From positions 186,001 to 250,000 of the forward strand of contig NZ_SRXY01000006.1 in the NCBI RefSeq assembly GCF_004804335.1: a stretch of DNA of 64,000 nt, written 5' to 3'. Numbering within the stretch: position 1 is the first letter of the stretch; each line of letters begins with the position of its first letter. The stretch is from Pacificoceanicola onchidii. Its GTDB lineage: Bacteria > Pseudomonadota > Alphaproteobacteria > Rhodobacterales > Rhodobacteraceae. Shown piece by piece: positions 1 through 7,852 of this stretch. The position numbers and the translations under genes are program-made. A model generated the notes under the pieces. It saw only the letters and a list, made by a program, of their open reading frames with translations, ran no database searches and was not told the DNA's origin.

Positions 1-745
1 GGCCGCCGACGATCACGGCAAAGACCACGGCCGCAAAGATCACGCCAGTGATCCAACCCGGGTAGTCGCCGACAATGCCGGAGATCTGCTGGTGCGCCTG
101 GTTGGCCTGGAACATGTTGCCGCCACCCAGAGCGCCAAGGATACAGAAGATGGAGAACAGAACCGCAAGGATCTTGCCGCCCGGAATACCACGCTCGGCA
201 AAGCCTTTGGTCAGGTAGTACATCGGACCACCGGAAACCGTGCCGTCGTCATATTCATTGCGGTATTTCACACCGAGCGTACATTCGGTGAATTTCGACG
301 CCATGCCCATCAGACCCGCAAGGATCATCCAGAAGGTCGCGCCGGGGCCGCCGATGCCGATGGCAACCGCCACACCCGCGATGTTCCCCAGACCAACGGT
401 GCCGGAGAGCGCCGTGGCCAGCGCCTGGAAGTGGCTGACCTCGCCTGCGTCGTTGGGGTCAGAGTAGTCGCCCTTGACCAGCGCGATAGAATGCCGCGCC
501 GCGCGGAACTGGATAAACCCGAAGTAAAGTGTAAAGACCGTTGCAGCGACAACGAGCCAGGCCACGATCCACGGGAACGACGTGCCGGGGAACGGGCTGA
601 AGATCAGGCTGACGAACCAGCCGGTGGAGCTTGCGAAGGCCGCGTTGACCTTTTCATCGATGGATTGTGCGTGGGCGAGGCCTGGAATGGCCAAAAGCGC
701 AGCGCTCGGGGCCAGCATTGCTGCCCGATTGAAGAGAGTATGCAT
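1..745 (-). CDS. Alanine/glycine:cation symporter (AGCS family), C-terminus cut off by window edge
   Basis: An inner-membrane sodium-coupled amino-acid carrier that imports small neutral amino acids such as alanine or glycine. The visible 248 codons are the N-terminal half; family members are usually about 440-540 residues. Translation starts with a cleavable-looking leader (MHTLFNRAAMLAP..., ending near AHAQS), then hydrophobic segments around residues 45-80. The family signature GTVGLGNIAGVAVAIG lies around residues 115-130. Another conserved block (YDDGTVSGGPMYYLTKG) and a glycine-rich helix (LGALGGGNMFQANQ) follow. It is on the same strand and 36 bases downstream of the universal stress gene, so they may be co-transcribed. 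The family assignment is solid; the exact substrate cannot be read from the sequence. Confidence 0.9.
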   Translation of the reverse strand, partial: MHTLFNRAAMLAPSAALLAIPGLAHAQSIDEKVNAAFASSTGWFVSLIFSPFPGTSFPWIVAWLVVAATVFTLYFGFIQFRAARHSIALVKGDYSDPNDAGEVSHFQALATALSGTVGLGNIAGVAVAIGIGGPGATFWMILAGLMGMASKFTECTLGVKYRNEYDDGTVSGGPMYYLTKGFAERGIPGGKILAVLFSIFCILGALGGGNMFQANQAHQQISGIVGDYPGWITGVIFAAVVFAVIVGG

Positions 746-781
746 CTGTCTATAAGTCCTGTTGGTAACGAGCCTTGGCGC

Positions 782-1216
782 TCAGGGGACGATGGTGCAG
801 GGCACCGGAGCAACTTGAACAAGGCTCCCGGCAACAGAGCCGAAAACCCGCGCCCCAAGGGACGACTGCCCGTCCCGCCCGACGATGATCTGACTGGCAG
901 CAGCGTCTTTGGCGATCTCGCACAGAGTTTCGGCAATATGGCCGTACTTGATCACAGTTTCGACCGAAACACCGGCCTTCTCTGCGTCTGCACGAGCAGG
1001 TGCGAGAATGGCCGTTTCGGCGCGGGACATTTCTTCCTTGCGGCGTGCGTGGCGTTCCTCAATCTCGGTGGGGGTGAGAAAGGAGTAGGGCGACCATTCC
1101 AGAACGTGCGCGATCAGAACGGCGGCCCCCTTCTCCTGGGCCAAGGCCGAGGCAAAGGCGAGCGCTCGCTTGGCCGCAGCACTGCCGTCATATGCGACGA
1201 CAATCTTGTCTGTCAT
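782..1216 (-). CDS. Universal stress protein (UspA family), single domain
   Basis: A small cytoplasmic nucleotide-binding stress protein of 144 residues, the normal length for one Usp domain. The start chosen begins MTDKIVVAYDGSAAAK and has a good ribosome site (AGGAG, 7 bases upstream); a longer frame adds 14 residues without one. The N-terminal strand with DGS and the C-terminal ATP-binding signature (VGRDGQSSLG...GSVAGSLVQ) match ATP-binding Usp proteins of the G-2x-G-9x-G(S/T) type. It is transcribed divergently from the sulfide:quinone oxidoreductase-like gene across a 309-base intergenic region that holds two SqrR-like palindromes, so it could share that control. Which stress it serves is not visible. 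Confidence 0.92.
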   Translation of the reverse strand: MTDKIVVAYDGSAAAKRALAFASALAQEKGAAVLIAHVLEWSPYSFLTPTEIEERHARRKEEMSRAETAILAPARADAEKAGVSVETVIKYGHIAETLCEIAKDAAASQIIVGRDGQSSLGARVFGSVAGSLVQVAPVPCTIVP

Positions 1217-1351
1217 TGTGGTTCTCCTGTCATAAAACTGTGCTGTTCGCACCGGCATGAGGTAGCAAATGGTAAACAGGCAAATTCCCTGAATACCGTG
1301 TTTTGCGCAGGCATACGGACTGAAATTGGCGAATTGGGCCGATCAAACGCA

Positions 1352-1367
1352 TTTTACCTATACGAAT
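1352..1367. promoter_or_regulatory. Degenerate copy of the SqrR-type operator
   Basis: The sequence TTTT-ACCTATAC-GAAT matches the perfect palindrome 112 bases downstream (ATTC-ACTTATAT-GAAT) in the right half, in the spacing and in six of eight spacer bases. It lies in the 309-base interval (1217-1525) between the divergent stress-protein and SQR-like genes. Apart from this and the perfect site I see no further structure in that interval. A second weak site for the same repressor is plausible; the left half is degenerate. Confidence 0.4.
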
Positions 1368-1463
1368 CGGTCAAGCCCGCTGCTTCGTTCTGCCGCAGGG
1401 CTTCGGCGGCTCCCAGCCAGCCCGCAGAGATCGGCAGACATGCGACGCGATTACTCATATCGC

Positions 1464-1479
1464 ATTCACTTATATGAAT
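1464..1479. promoter_or_regulatory. ATTC-N8-GAAT palindrome, SqrR/BigR-type operator of the SQR-like gene
   Basis: The palindrome ATTC-ACTTATAT-GAAT sits in an AT-rich patch 46 bases upstream of the SQR-like start codon. I recall ATTC-N8-GAAT as the published recognition sequence of SqrR, the persulfide-responsive ArsR-family repressor of Rhodobacter capsulatus. The same motif recurs perfectly upstream of the SulP and rhodanese genes in this window. The site is seen directly; the regulator is inferred and is not encoded here. Confidence 0.72.
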
Positions 1480-1525
1480 GTAAAAGCCCGCGAAGAGATT
1501 TGCAACGGTTTCGAGGAGACGCGCC

Positions 1526-3199
1526 GTGGAGTTCAAGAAGATCAACGACGACATCACGGTATCGCCGCAGATCACATCTGCCGACCTGAGCAAAATCGCC
1601 GCTGCGGGCTATCGCTCCGTGATCTGCAACCGCCCGGACGGCGAAGGCGCGGATCAGCCCAGCTTTGACGAAATTGCGACGGCGGCCAAAAACGCAGGGC
1701 TCGAGGCCCGCTACCTGCCCATCGTCAGCGGCAAGGTGCTCGATCAGGACGCTGAGGATTTCGAGGCCGCCTTGCGGGAACTTCCCGGCCCGGTTTTCGC
1801 CTATTGCCGCACCGGCACACGATCCGCGACGCTTTGGTCTCTGTCGCAGGCCAAAACCATGGATGCGGCAGACATTCTGCAGGCCACAAAGTCCGCAGGC
1901 TATGACATGGCGGGCGTCGTGCGCCGCATCGTCAATGGCGGCAAGACGCCGACAGACGAAGGCGACGCAAAGTTCGACGTGGTTGTCGTCGGTGGCGGCG
2001 CTGCGGGCATTGCCGTCTCTTCCTCGCTCAAGTCCCGCAAGCCGGGCCTGAACATCGCGGTCATCGATCCGGCGGATGTGCACTATTATCAACCGGGCTG
2101 GACCATGGTTGGCGGCGGTGTGTTTGAAGCCGAAACCACGGCGCGCACCATGGGTAGCCTTATCCCCAAGGATGTGCATTGGATCAAATCCGCCGTCGCA
2201 GCCTTCGAGCCGGACAACAACGCGGTGATCCTCGATGGTTGCCGGGTGGTGAAATACGACCGCCTGATCGTTTGCCCGGGACTGAAGCTCAACTGGGGGG
2301 CCGTTGAGGGGCTGGTGGACACGCTTGGCAAAAACGGTGTGACCTCCAACTACCGCTACGATCTTGCGCCTTACACATGGGAACTGGTCAAGGGGATGAA
2401 GTCCGGCCGCGCGCTCTTCACCCAGCCGCCTATGCCGATCAAATGCGCGGGCGCGCCGCAAAAGGCGCTGTATCTGTCAGGCGACAACTGGTTCCGCAAC
2501 GGCGTTCTGAAGAACATCGACATTCAGTTCATGAACGCAGGCGGTGTGCTCTTCGGGGTCAAGGATTATGTCCCGGCGCTCGAAGAATACGTGAAGAAGT
2601 ATGACGCAACGCTGAACTTCTTCCACAATCTCGTGCGCGTCGATGGCCCGGCCAAGACCGCGACCTTCAAGGTCGCCAAGCCCGAAACGGAGGCCGAGGA
2701 GGTCACCGTCGAGTTCGACATGATGCATGTCTGCCCGCCGCAGATCGCGCCGGACTTCATTCGCGTCTCGCCATTGGCCGATGCGGCTGGTTGGGTCGAT
2801 GTGGATCAGAGCACCCTGCGTCACAAGACCTATGACAACATCTGGAGCCTTGGCGACGTGATGAACGCGCCAAACGCCAAGACCGCCGCCGCGGCGCGGA
2901 TGCAAGCACCTGTGGTGGCCAACAACATCGCCGCCGACATCGACGGCGGCTCGCCCGTGTCGCTCTATAACGGCTACGGCTCCTGCCCGCTGACCGTGGA
3001 GCGTGGAAAGATCGTGCTGGCGGAATTCGGCTATGGCGGCACGCTGTTGCCGAGCTTCCCCAAGTGGGTCATCGACGGCACCAAGCCGACACGCGCCGCA
3101 TGGGTGCTCAAGGAGCAGATCCTGCCGCCGGTCTATTGGAAGGCCATGCTGCGCGGCAAGGAATGGCTGGCAAAACCGGAAACCGTATCAGCCAAGTAA
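1526..3199 (+). CDS. DUF442 phosphatase-like domain fused to a sulfide:quinone oxidoreductase-like flavoprotein
   Basis: A predicted FAD enzyme that oxidises sulfide to sulfane sulfur and passes electrons to quinone at the inner membrane. It starts at GTG with an upstream GAGGAG. Residues 1 to about 110 form a DUF442/TIGR01244-type tyrosine-phosphatase-like domain with the loop CRTGTRS (Cys94). This domain is more usually fused to Blh persulfide dioxygenases. From about residue 148 comes an FAD Rossmann motif (VVVGGGAAGIA) and a body closely resembling mitochondrial-type SQOR: KCAGAPQKALYLS with Cys307, AAGWVDVDQSTL, and a C-terminal FAD motif. In human SQOR the second redox cysteine lies in GDCTNLP; here that position is Val445 (GDVMNAP). 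Cys403 (MMHVCPP) and Cys250 are present instead, so the chemistry may differ. SulP follows on the same strand. Family placement is firm; sulfide as substrate is likely. Confidence 0.85.
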   Translation: MEFKKINDDITVSPQITSADLSKIAAAGYRSVICNRPDGEGADQPSFDEIATAAKNAGLEARYLPIVSGKVLDQDAEDFEAALRELPGPVFAYCRTGTRSATLWSLSQAKTMDAADILQATKSAGYDMAGVVRRIVNGGKTPTDEGDAKFDVVVVGGGAAGIAVSSSLKSRKPGLNIAVIDPADVHYYQPGWTMVGGGVFEAETTARTMGSLIPKDVHWIKSAVAAFEPDNNAVILDGCRVVKYDRLIVCPGLKLNWGAVEGLVDTLGKNGVTSNYRYDLAPYTWELVKGMKSGRALFTQPPMPIKCAGAPQKALYLSGDNWFRNGVLKNIDIQFMNAGGVLFGVKDYVPALEEYVKKYDATLNFFHNLVRVDGPAKTATFKVAKPETEAEEVTVEFDMMHVCPPQIAPDFIRVSPLADAAGWVDVDQSTLRHKTYDNIWSLGDVMNAPNAKTAAAARMQAPVVANNIAADIDGGSPVSLYNGYGSCPLTVERGKIVLAEFGYGGTLLPSFPKWVIDGTKPTRAAWVLKEQILPPVYWKAMLRGKEWLAKPETVSAK

Positions 3200-3220
3200 A
3201 ACCACATTTTGGATCTTGAG

Positions 3221-3271
3221 GTCCCGGCGAAATGCCGGGACATCTGCGCCCTGCCCCAACCGGCAGGGCGC
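3221..3271 (+). repeat. Two tandem perfect hairpins between the SQR-like and SulP genes
   Basis: The first hairpin has 8-bp arms GTCCCGGC/GCCGGGAC around a 5-base loop (3221-3241). The second has 10-bp arms GCGCCCTGCC/GGCAGGGCGC around a 6-base loop (3246-3271). There is no clean T-run, so this may be an mRNA stabiliser or partial terminator rather than a full stop. The first belongs by sequence to the GTCCCGG...CCGGGAC hairpins also seen at 13314 and in the repeat at 19641. Confidence 0.7.
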
Positions 3272-3307
3272 GACATTTTGGAAGGCCCGTCTGGTGGGGC
3301 TTATAAA

Positions 3308-3323
3308 ATTCAAATATTAGAAT
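3308..3323. promoter_or_regulatory. ATTC-N8-GAAT palindrome, SqrR/BigR-type operator of the SulP gene
   Basis: The palindrome ATTC-AAATATTA-GAAT lies in an unusually AT-rich stretch (about 3299-3330), 61 bases upstream of the SulP start. It has the same half-sites and spacing as the sites before the SQR-like and rhodanese genes. Its own operator suggests SulP has a promoter independent of the SQR-like gene, consistent with the hairpins between them. Regulator identity is inferred. Confidence 0.72.
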
Positions 3324-3384
3324 ATATAGAGAAGACCACGCGACCCCCGAGTCGTTCCGACCTCGGAGACACAGGACAAGAGCC

Positions 3385-5139
3385 ATGGCCCGCATCACAG
3401 CCAAGACCTTCACCCGCTATCTGCCGATCCTCGACTGGGCAAAGACCTACAATCGCGACACCATGACGTCCGATCTGGTGGCGGCGGTGATTGTCACCAT
3501 CATGCTGATCCCGCAATCGCTCGCCTATGCGCTGCTGGCCGGGCTGCCTGCGGAAATGGGCCTCTATGCCTCCATCTTGCCTCTGGTCGCCTATGCGATT
3601 TTTGGCACGTCACGCGCGCTGGCCGTTGGTCCCGTGGCCGTGATTTCTCTCATGACTGCCGCTGCCATTGGCAATCTGGGACTGACAGACCCTCTGGAGA
3701 TCGCCATCGCCGCAGGCACGCTTGCCTTCATTTCCGGTGTGATCCTGACGATCATGGGTGTGCTGCGGCTCGGCTTTCTGGCCAACTTCCTCAGCCATCC
3801 GGTGATTGCAGGCTTTATCACCGCCTCCGGCATCCTGATCGCGGCCAGCCAGCTCAAGCACATCCTGGGCATTTCGGTGCATGGCCACACGCTGCCCGGC
3901 GTGCTTGGGTCGATCTGGGAGAACATCGGGCAGACAAGCATCGTTACCGTGATCATCGGCGTCTCGGCCACGGCTTTCCTGTTCTGGGTCCGCAAAGGAT
4001 TGAAGCCACTGCTGCTCAAGAAAGGGCTCAAGCCACGCATGGCGGATATTCTGGCCAAAGCCGGTCCCGTGGGCGCTGTGGCGGTGACAACGCTTGTCAC
4101 CTGGCTTTTTGGGCTGAACAACTGGGCGGGCGTGCGGATCGTGGGCGAGGTGCCCATGGGTCTGCCGCCGCTGACCTTGCCGTCTTTCTCGGCGGAGCTA
4201 TGGAACAGTCTGTTTGTCTCCGCCCTGCTGCTCTCGATCATCGGCTTTGTGGAAAGCGTCTCCGTCGCGCAGACCCTCGCGGCCAAGAAGCGCCAGCGCA
4301 TCGTGCCGGATCAGGAGCTTATCGGTTTGGGCACCTCCAACATCGCGGCGGCGATTTCGGGCGGCTACCCGGTGACCGGCGGCTTTGCGCGCTCGGTGGT
4401 GAACTTCGACGCGGGCGCAGAAACCCCGGCGGCTGGCGGCTTCACGGCGATCGGCATCGCGCTGGCCGCCCTCCTGCTCACCCCCCTGCTCTATTTTCTC
4501 CCCAACGCGACGCTCGCCGCGACGATCATCGTCGCCGTGCTGAGCCTTGTCGATTTCTCGATCCTCAAGAAGACCTGGGGCTATTCCAAGGTCGACTTCG
4601 CCGCCGTGGCCGCCACCATCGTCCTGACCCTTGGTTTCGGTGTGGAAACCGGTGTTTCGGCAGGGGTTCTGCTCTCCATCGGCCTGCACCTGTACAAGAC
4701 GTCCCGCCCGCATGTGGCCGAGGTTGGGCTGGTGCCCGGCACCCAGCACTTCCGCAACATCCTGCGGCATGAGGTGGAGACCGATCCAACGATTATCACG
4801 TTGCGCGTCGACGAGAGCCTTTATTTTGCCAACACGCGCTTTCTTGAAGACTACGTGCTGAGCCGCGTGACCTGCGATCAGCCGCTGAAACATGTGATCC
4901 TGATGTTCCCGGCTGTGAACGAAGTGGACATGAGCGCGCTTGAGACGCTGGAAGAATTGAACCGGCGACTGGACGAAATGGGCATTGCCCTGCACCTGAC
5001 AGAAGTCAAAGGACCGGTCATGGACCGCCTGAAACGCTCGCACTTCCTTGATGAGCTGACCGGGAAAGTGTTCCTCGCGCAATACGATGCGTGGATGGCG
5101 CTGAAGGATGGCCAAGGGCCTTTGAGCAAGGCGTCCTGA
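3385..5139 (+). CDS. SulP-family inorganic anion transporter with C-terminal STAS domain
   Basis: A 584-residue inner-membrane transporter of the SLC26/SulP family, which moves sulfate, sulfite-like ions or bicarbonate. The N-terminal transport core shows IPQSLAYALLAGLPAEMGLY near residue 37, the usual SulP signature, and GGYPVTGGFARSVVNFDAGA near residue 330. About residues 430-580 form the cytoplasmic STAS domain (LRVDESLYFANTRFLEDYV...). The start has AGGACAAG upstream. It sits behind the SQR-like gene and carries its own ATTC-N8-GAAT operator. In sulfide-detoxifying alphaproteobacteria a SulP carrier often accompanies SQR and persulfide dioxygenase, so export or import of an oxidised sulfur anion is the likely job. 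The substrate is inferred from context. Confidence 0.9.
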   Translation: MARITAKTFTRYLPILDWAKTYNRDTMTSDLVAAVIVTIMLIPQSLAYALLAGLPAEMGLYASILPLVAYAIFGTSRALAVGPVAVISLMTAAAIGNLGLTDPLEIAIAAGTLAFISGVILTIMGVLRLGFLANFLSHPVIAGFITASGILIAASQLKHILGISVHGHTLPGVLGSIWENIGQTSIVTVIIGVSATAFLFWVRKGLKPLLLKKGLKPRMADILAKAGPVGAVAVTTLVTWLFGLNNWAGVRIVGEVPMGLPPLTLPSFSAELWNSLFVSALLLSIIGFVESVSVAQTLAAKKRQRIVPDQELIGLGTSNIAAAISGGYPVTGGFARSVVNFDAGAETPAAGGFTAIGIALAALLLTPLLYFLPNATLAATIIVAVLSLVDFSILKKTWGYSKVDFAAVAATIVLTLGFGVETGVSAGVLLSIGLHLYKTSRPHVAEVGLVPGTQHFRNILRHEVETDPTIITLRVDESLYFANTRFLEDYVLSRVTCDQPLKHVILMFPAVNEVDMSALETLEELNRRLDEMGIALHLTEVKGPVMDRLKRSHFLDELTGKVFLAQYDAWMALKDGQGPLSKAS

Positions 5140-5145
5140 GGCGGG

Positions 5146-5404
5146 TTTTGGCCTGAAGCGGACATTGAGCCTACCCCGTCCCGGACTTGATCCCGGACCT
5201 CTTGGCCAGTGCACAAGCCGCGCCATCGACGGGCCGTGGTGCGGCGATCCACCCTCTGATCCCCTCGATTTATCTCAGGAACTGGCGCGCTAGGCTCATG
5301 TGGCTCGATACGGCAACCCAATCGCCGTGCCGTGGGGGCGGCCCGTCGATGGGCGCGGCGGCCTGCGGCCTTGATTCCGCGCCTGTGGTGAGATGAACGG
5401 CCGC
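5146..5404 (+). repeat. Dispersed structured repeat, copy A (about 260 bp)
   Basis: This non-coding block is a near copy, in the same orientation, of 19641-19900. It contains a CCCGGACTTGATC-type small palindrome near its left end (imperfect here). Long inverted arms follow: CCGCGCCATCGACGGGCCG at 5218-5236 and its complement at 5339-5358, the latter with one extra G. A short hairpin GGCC-TGC-GGCC (5360-5370) comes next. No protein-coding frame is conserved between the copies. It fills most of the 343-base gap between SulP and the TRAP genes; the rest is a terminator. It may be a non-autonomous repeat or a structured RNA. Confidence 0.85.
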
Positions 5405-5428
5405 AAAAAGCCACAACTTTCCAAACCA

Positions 5429-5460
5429 AAAGGGCCGCCCCATCAGGAGCGGCCCTTTCT
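5429..5460. terminator. Bidirectional intrinsic terminator between SulP and the TRAP operon
   Basis: Ten-bp arms AAAGGGCCGC/GCGGCCCTTT (5429-5438 and 5449-5458) flank a 10-base loop. T-rich sequence follows on both strands. It lies between two convergent transcription units, so it can serve both. Confidence 0.8.
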
Positions 5461-5482
5461 CTGTTTCTTGTTCAGATCCACC

Positions 5483-7840
5483 TTATGGGATCAGGTCCGG
5501 TACGATGGTCACGATGCCCGGGAACCACCACAGGATCGCCAGACCAACCACCTGGATCAGCACGAAGGGGATCACACCACGGTAGATGTGGCCTGTGGTG
5601 ACCTCCTTCGGTGCCACACCGCGCAGGTAGAACAGCGCGAAGCCAAAGGGTGGCGTCAGGAACGAGGTCTGCAAGTTCACCGCAATCATGATCGTCACCC
5701 ACTTCGGATCAAAGTGCGCACCGTAGATCACCGGGCCCACGATCGGCACCACGATGTAGATGATCTCCAGGAAGTCGAGCACAAAGCCGAGGATGAACAG
5801 GATGATCATCACGATGATGAAGGCCGTCGCCGGGTTCTCGAAGCTGCGCAGGAACTGCTGGATGTAGTGCTCGCCACCGAAGGAGATCACCACGAGGTTC
5901 AGCAGCTGCGATGCGATGAGGATGGTAAACACCATGCTCGTCACCTTCGCGGTCTCACGCACCGCCGGGGTCAGAACGCCGGAGCGGTACAGAACCCAGC
6001 AGGAGAACAACAGACCGAACAGGGCGTAGAGATAGAGCGCATTGGCGAAGAAGAACGCCGCCCAGCTCTCTGCACTCACCGTTTCGGTGTTGATCCGCAG
6101 GTCGAAGTTGATGCCCACGAGGATCAGCAGAACCACCGACAGGGTCGACCATATGATCACCTTCGGCGATTTGTCCTCATCCTGCAGCTTGCGGTAAGCC
6201 GCCAGCATGATGGCACCGGCCGCGCCGAGCGCCGCTGCGGGCGTCGGGTTGGTGATACCGCCGAGGATGGAGCCCAGCACGGCCACGATCAGGATCAGCG
6301 GCGGGAAGACAACGCGCAGAAGCTCGTTCTTCGAAAGCCGGATCATCGCATGGTAGCAGCCATACACGGTCATGGCCCATGGCAGCAGCATGAACGCCAC
6401 GGTGCCGGAGGCGGACGTCAGCGGACCAATGGCCACAACGTCAACCAACAGACCGAGCACAATCCCTGCCGCACCGATGATAAGCGGGAGCGGCTCGGAC
6501 GACGGCGACACGCCGCGCGCAACCGAAAGGATCAGGCCGAAGATCACCGCCAGAACGGCAAGGCCGGTTCCGATGGGCGCAGCATCCTCGACCATCTGGG
6601 CGCGCAGCGCTTCGATCTCTTCAGGGCTGCGACGGGTGCTTTCCGTCTGACCGCCTGTCGCGTCGATGTCTGCCTGCTCGGCCACGGCCGCATCCCAGGC
6701 TTCCTGGCCATGTAGTTCGATCATCGAAGCCTGACAGCTTTCCGAGACGTTGGTCCGCAGGCTCGCCGCTTCGCCAAGGTCAGTGAAGCTGGAGACGGTG
6801 GTGTCCTGGCTGCCAACAAAATTGACCTGGGACATCAGCATCATGCCTGCGATCAGAGCGATCGGCACACCGAGATACCATGTGAAGGCTTCACCGCGTG
6901 TCACCACTTCGCCGGAGCCGGAGCCCAGTTCCACGGCAGGCGCCTTGGACGGGTTGAGCATGGCAAAGCCGAAGGCGTAGGCCGCATAGAGGCCAGCCAA
7001 GAGGATACCCGGCAACAGCGCCGCCTGGAACAATGTCCCGACGGAGAGAACCGCAGGCTCGCCCAGATAAGTCAGAGCATCGGTACAGCCCTGAAGCTGC
7101 GCGCGCTCTTCCTGTGCGGCGGAGTAAAGGTCACCGGCCAGCGTGCCGAGCAGAACGATCACGATGGAGGGCGGAATGATCTGCCCCAAGGTGCCCGAGG
7201 CCGCAATCACACCCGTTGCCAGTTCTGGCGAGTAGTTGTTGCGCAACATGGTTGGTAGAGCCAGCAAGCCCATGGTCACCACGGTCGCGCCAACGATCCC
7301 GGTGGAGGCCGCGAGGAACGCGCCCACAACCACGATGGACACAGCCAGACCGCCCGGAAGCGGGCCGAAGACACGCGCCATGGTGGTCAGCAGATCGTTC
7401 GCAATCTTGGAGCGTTCGAGAACGATCCCCATCAGAACGAACATCAGAACCGCCAGCAGCGTCTCGATGGACTGACCGGCAATCACACGTTCGTTGATGC
7501 GGTTGGTGATGCCCGCGATCACGCGCTTCATCGCGTTGGCCGCATCCCCATCCGGGAAGATCGACTCGGTCGCGTAGCGTGGGAGATCCGGGTGCGTGAA
7601 TATCGAGATGCCCTTGGAGGGAACCCCGCTGGCCACGAGTGCCTTGTAGGCCTCGGACCCCGTATCAATGGCCTGGTGAACCAGCAGGCCGGCGCTGTCC
7701 AGCGCAGTGATGATGCCGAACGACAGAACCCCTGCCCCGCCGATGGCAAAGGCCACCGGGAAGCCCGACAGGATCGCCGAGAACAGCGTAAGGAAGACGA
7801 TGATCAGGCCGATCTCGACCCCATCCAATCCGAAAATCAT
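5483..7840 (-). CDS. TRAP transporter large permease (DctM type), unusually long
   Basis: The large membrane subunit of a tripartite ATP-independent periplasmic transporter, which uses an ion gradient to import an organic acid or related solute delivered by the binding protein. It has 785 residues where ordinary DctM proteins have about 425, as in the mannitol/chloroaromatic-type TRAP group. The N-terminus (GLIIVFLTLFSAILSGFPVAFAIGG) and the block GAFLAASTGIVGATVVTMGLLALP are typical. About residues 350-430 form a hydrophilic, acidic insert. The second half continues with many membrane spans and FLTPPFGFALFYLRG near the C-terminus. It is last in the operon binding protein - small permease - large permease. 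The substrate is not visible. Confidence 0.92.
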   Translation of the reverse strand: MIFGLDGVEIGLIIVFLTLFSAILSGFPVAFAIGGAGVLSFGIITALDSAGLLVHQAIDTGSEAYKALVASGVPSKGISIFTHPDLPRYATESIFPDGDAANAMKRVIAGITNRINERVIAGQSIETLLAVLMFVLMGIVLERSKIANDLLTTMARVFGPLPGGLAVSIVVVGAFLAASTGIVGATVVTMGLLALPTMLRNNYSPELATGVIAASGTLGQIIPPSIVIVLLGTLAGDLYSAAQEERAQLQGCTDALTYLGEPAVLSVGTLFQAALLPGILLAGLYAAYAFGFAMLNPSKAPAVELGSGSGEVVTRGEAFTWYLGVPIALIAGMMLMSQVNFVGSQDTTVSSFTDLGEAASLRTNVSESCQASMIELHGQEAWDAAVAEQADIDATGGQTESTRRSPEEIEALRAQMVEDAAPIGTGLAVLAVIFGLILSVARGVSPSSEPLPLIIGAAGIVLGLLVDVVAIGPLTSASGTVAFMLLPWAMTVYGCYHAMIRLSKNELLRVVFPPLILIVAVLGSILGGITNPTPAAALGAAGAIMLAAYRKLQDEDKSPKVIIWSTLSVVLLILVGINFDLRINTETVSAESWAAFFFANALYLYALFGLLFSCWVLYRSGVLTPAVRETAKVTSMVFTILIASQLLNLVVISFGGEHYIQQFLRSFENPATAFIIVMIILFILGFVLDFLEIIYIVVPIVGPVIYGAHFDPKWVTIMIAVNLQTSFLTPPFGFALFYLRGVAPKEVTTGHIYRGVIPFVLIQVVGLAILWWFPGIVTIVPDLIP

Positions 7841-7852
7841 GATCTCAGCCCC

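Noticed and set aside
1336-1349. TTGGGCCGATCAA, reminiscent of an FNR site near the stress-protein gene
   Set aside because: The halves do not have the 5-4-5 spacing of TTGAT-N4-ATCAA and the left half is poor.
92-1477. A long open frame on the plus strand across the symporter and stress-protein genes
   Set aside because: It is antisense to two well-supported genes with recognisable families; its translation resembles no protein and is explained by high GC at third codon positions. The same applies to other long antisense frames, for example 5393-6715, 42246-42884 and 44124-45455.
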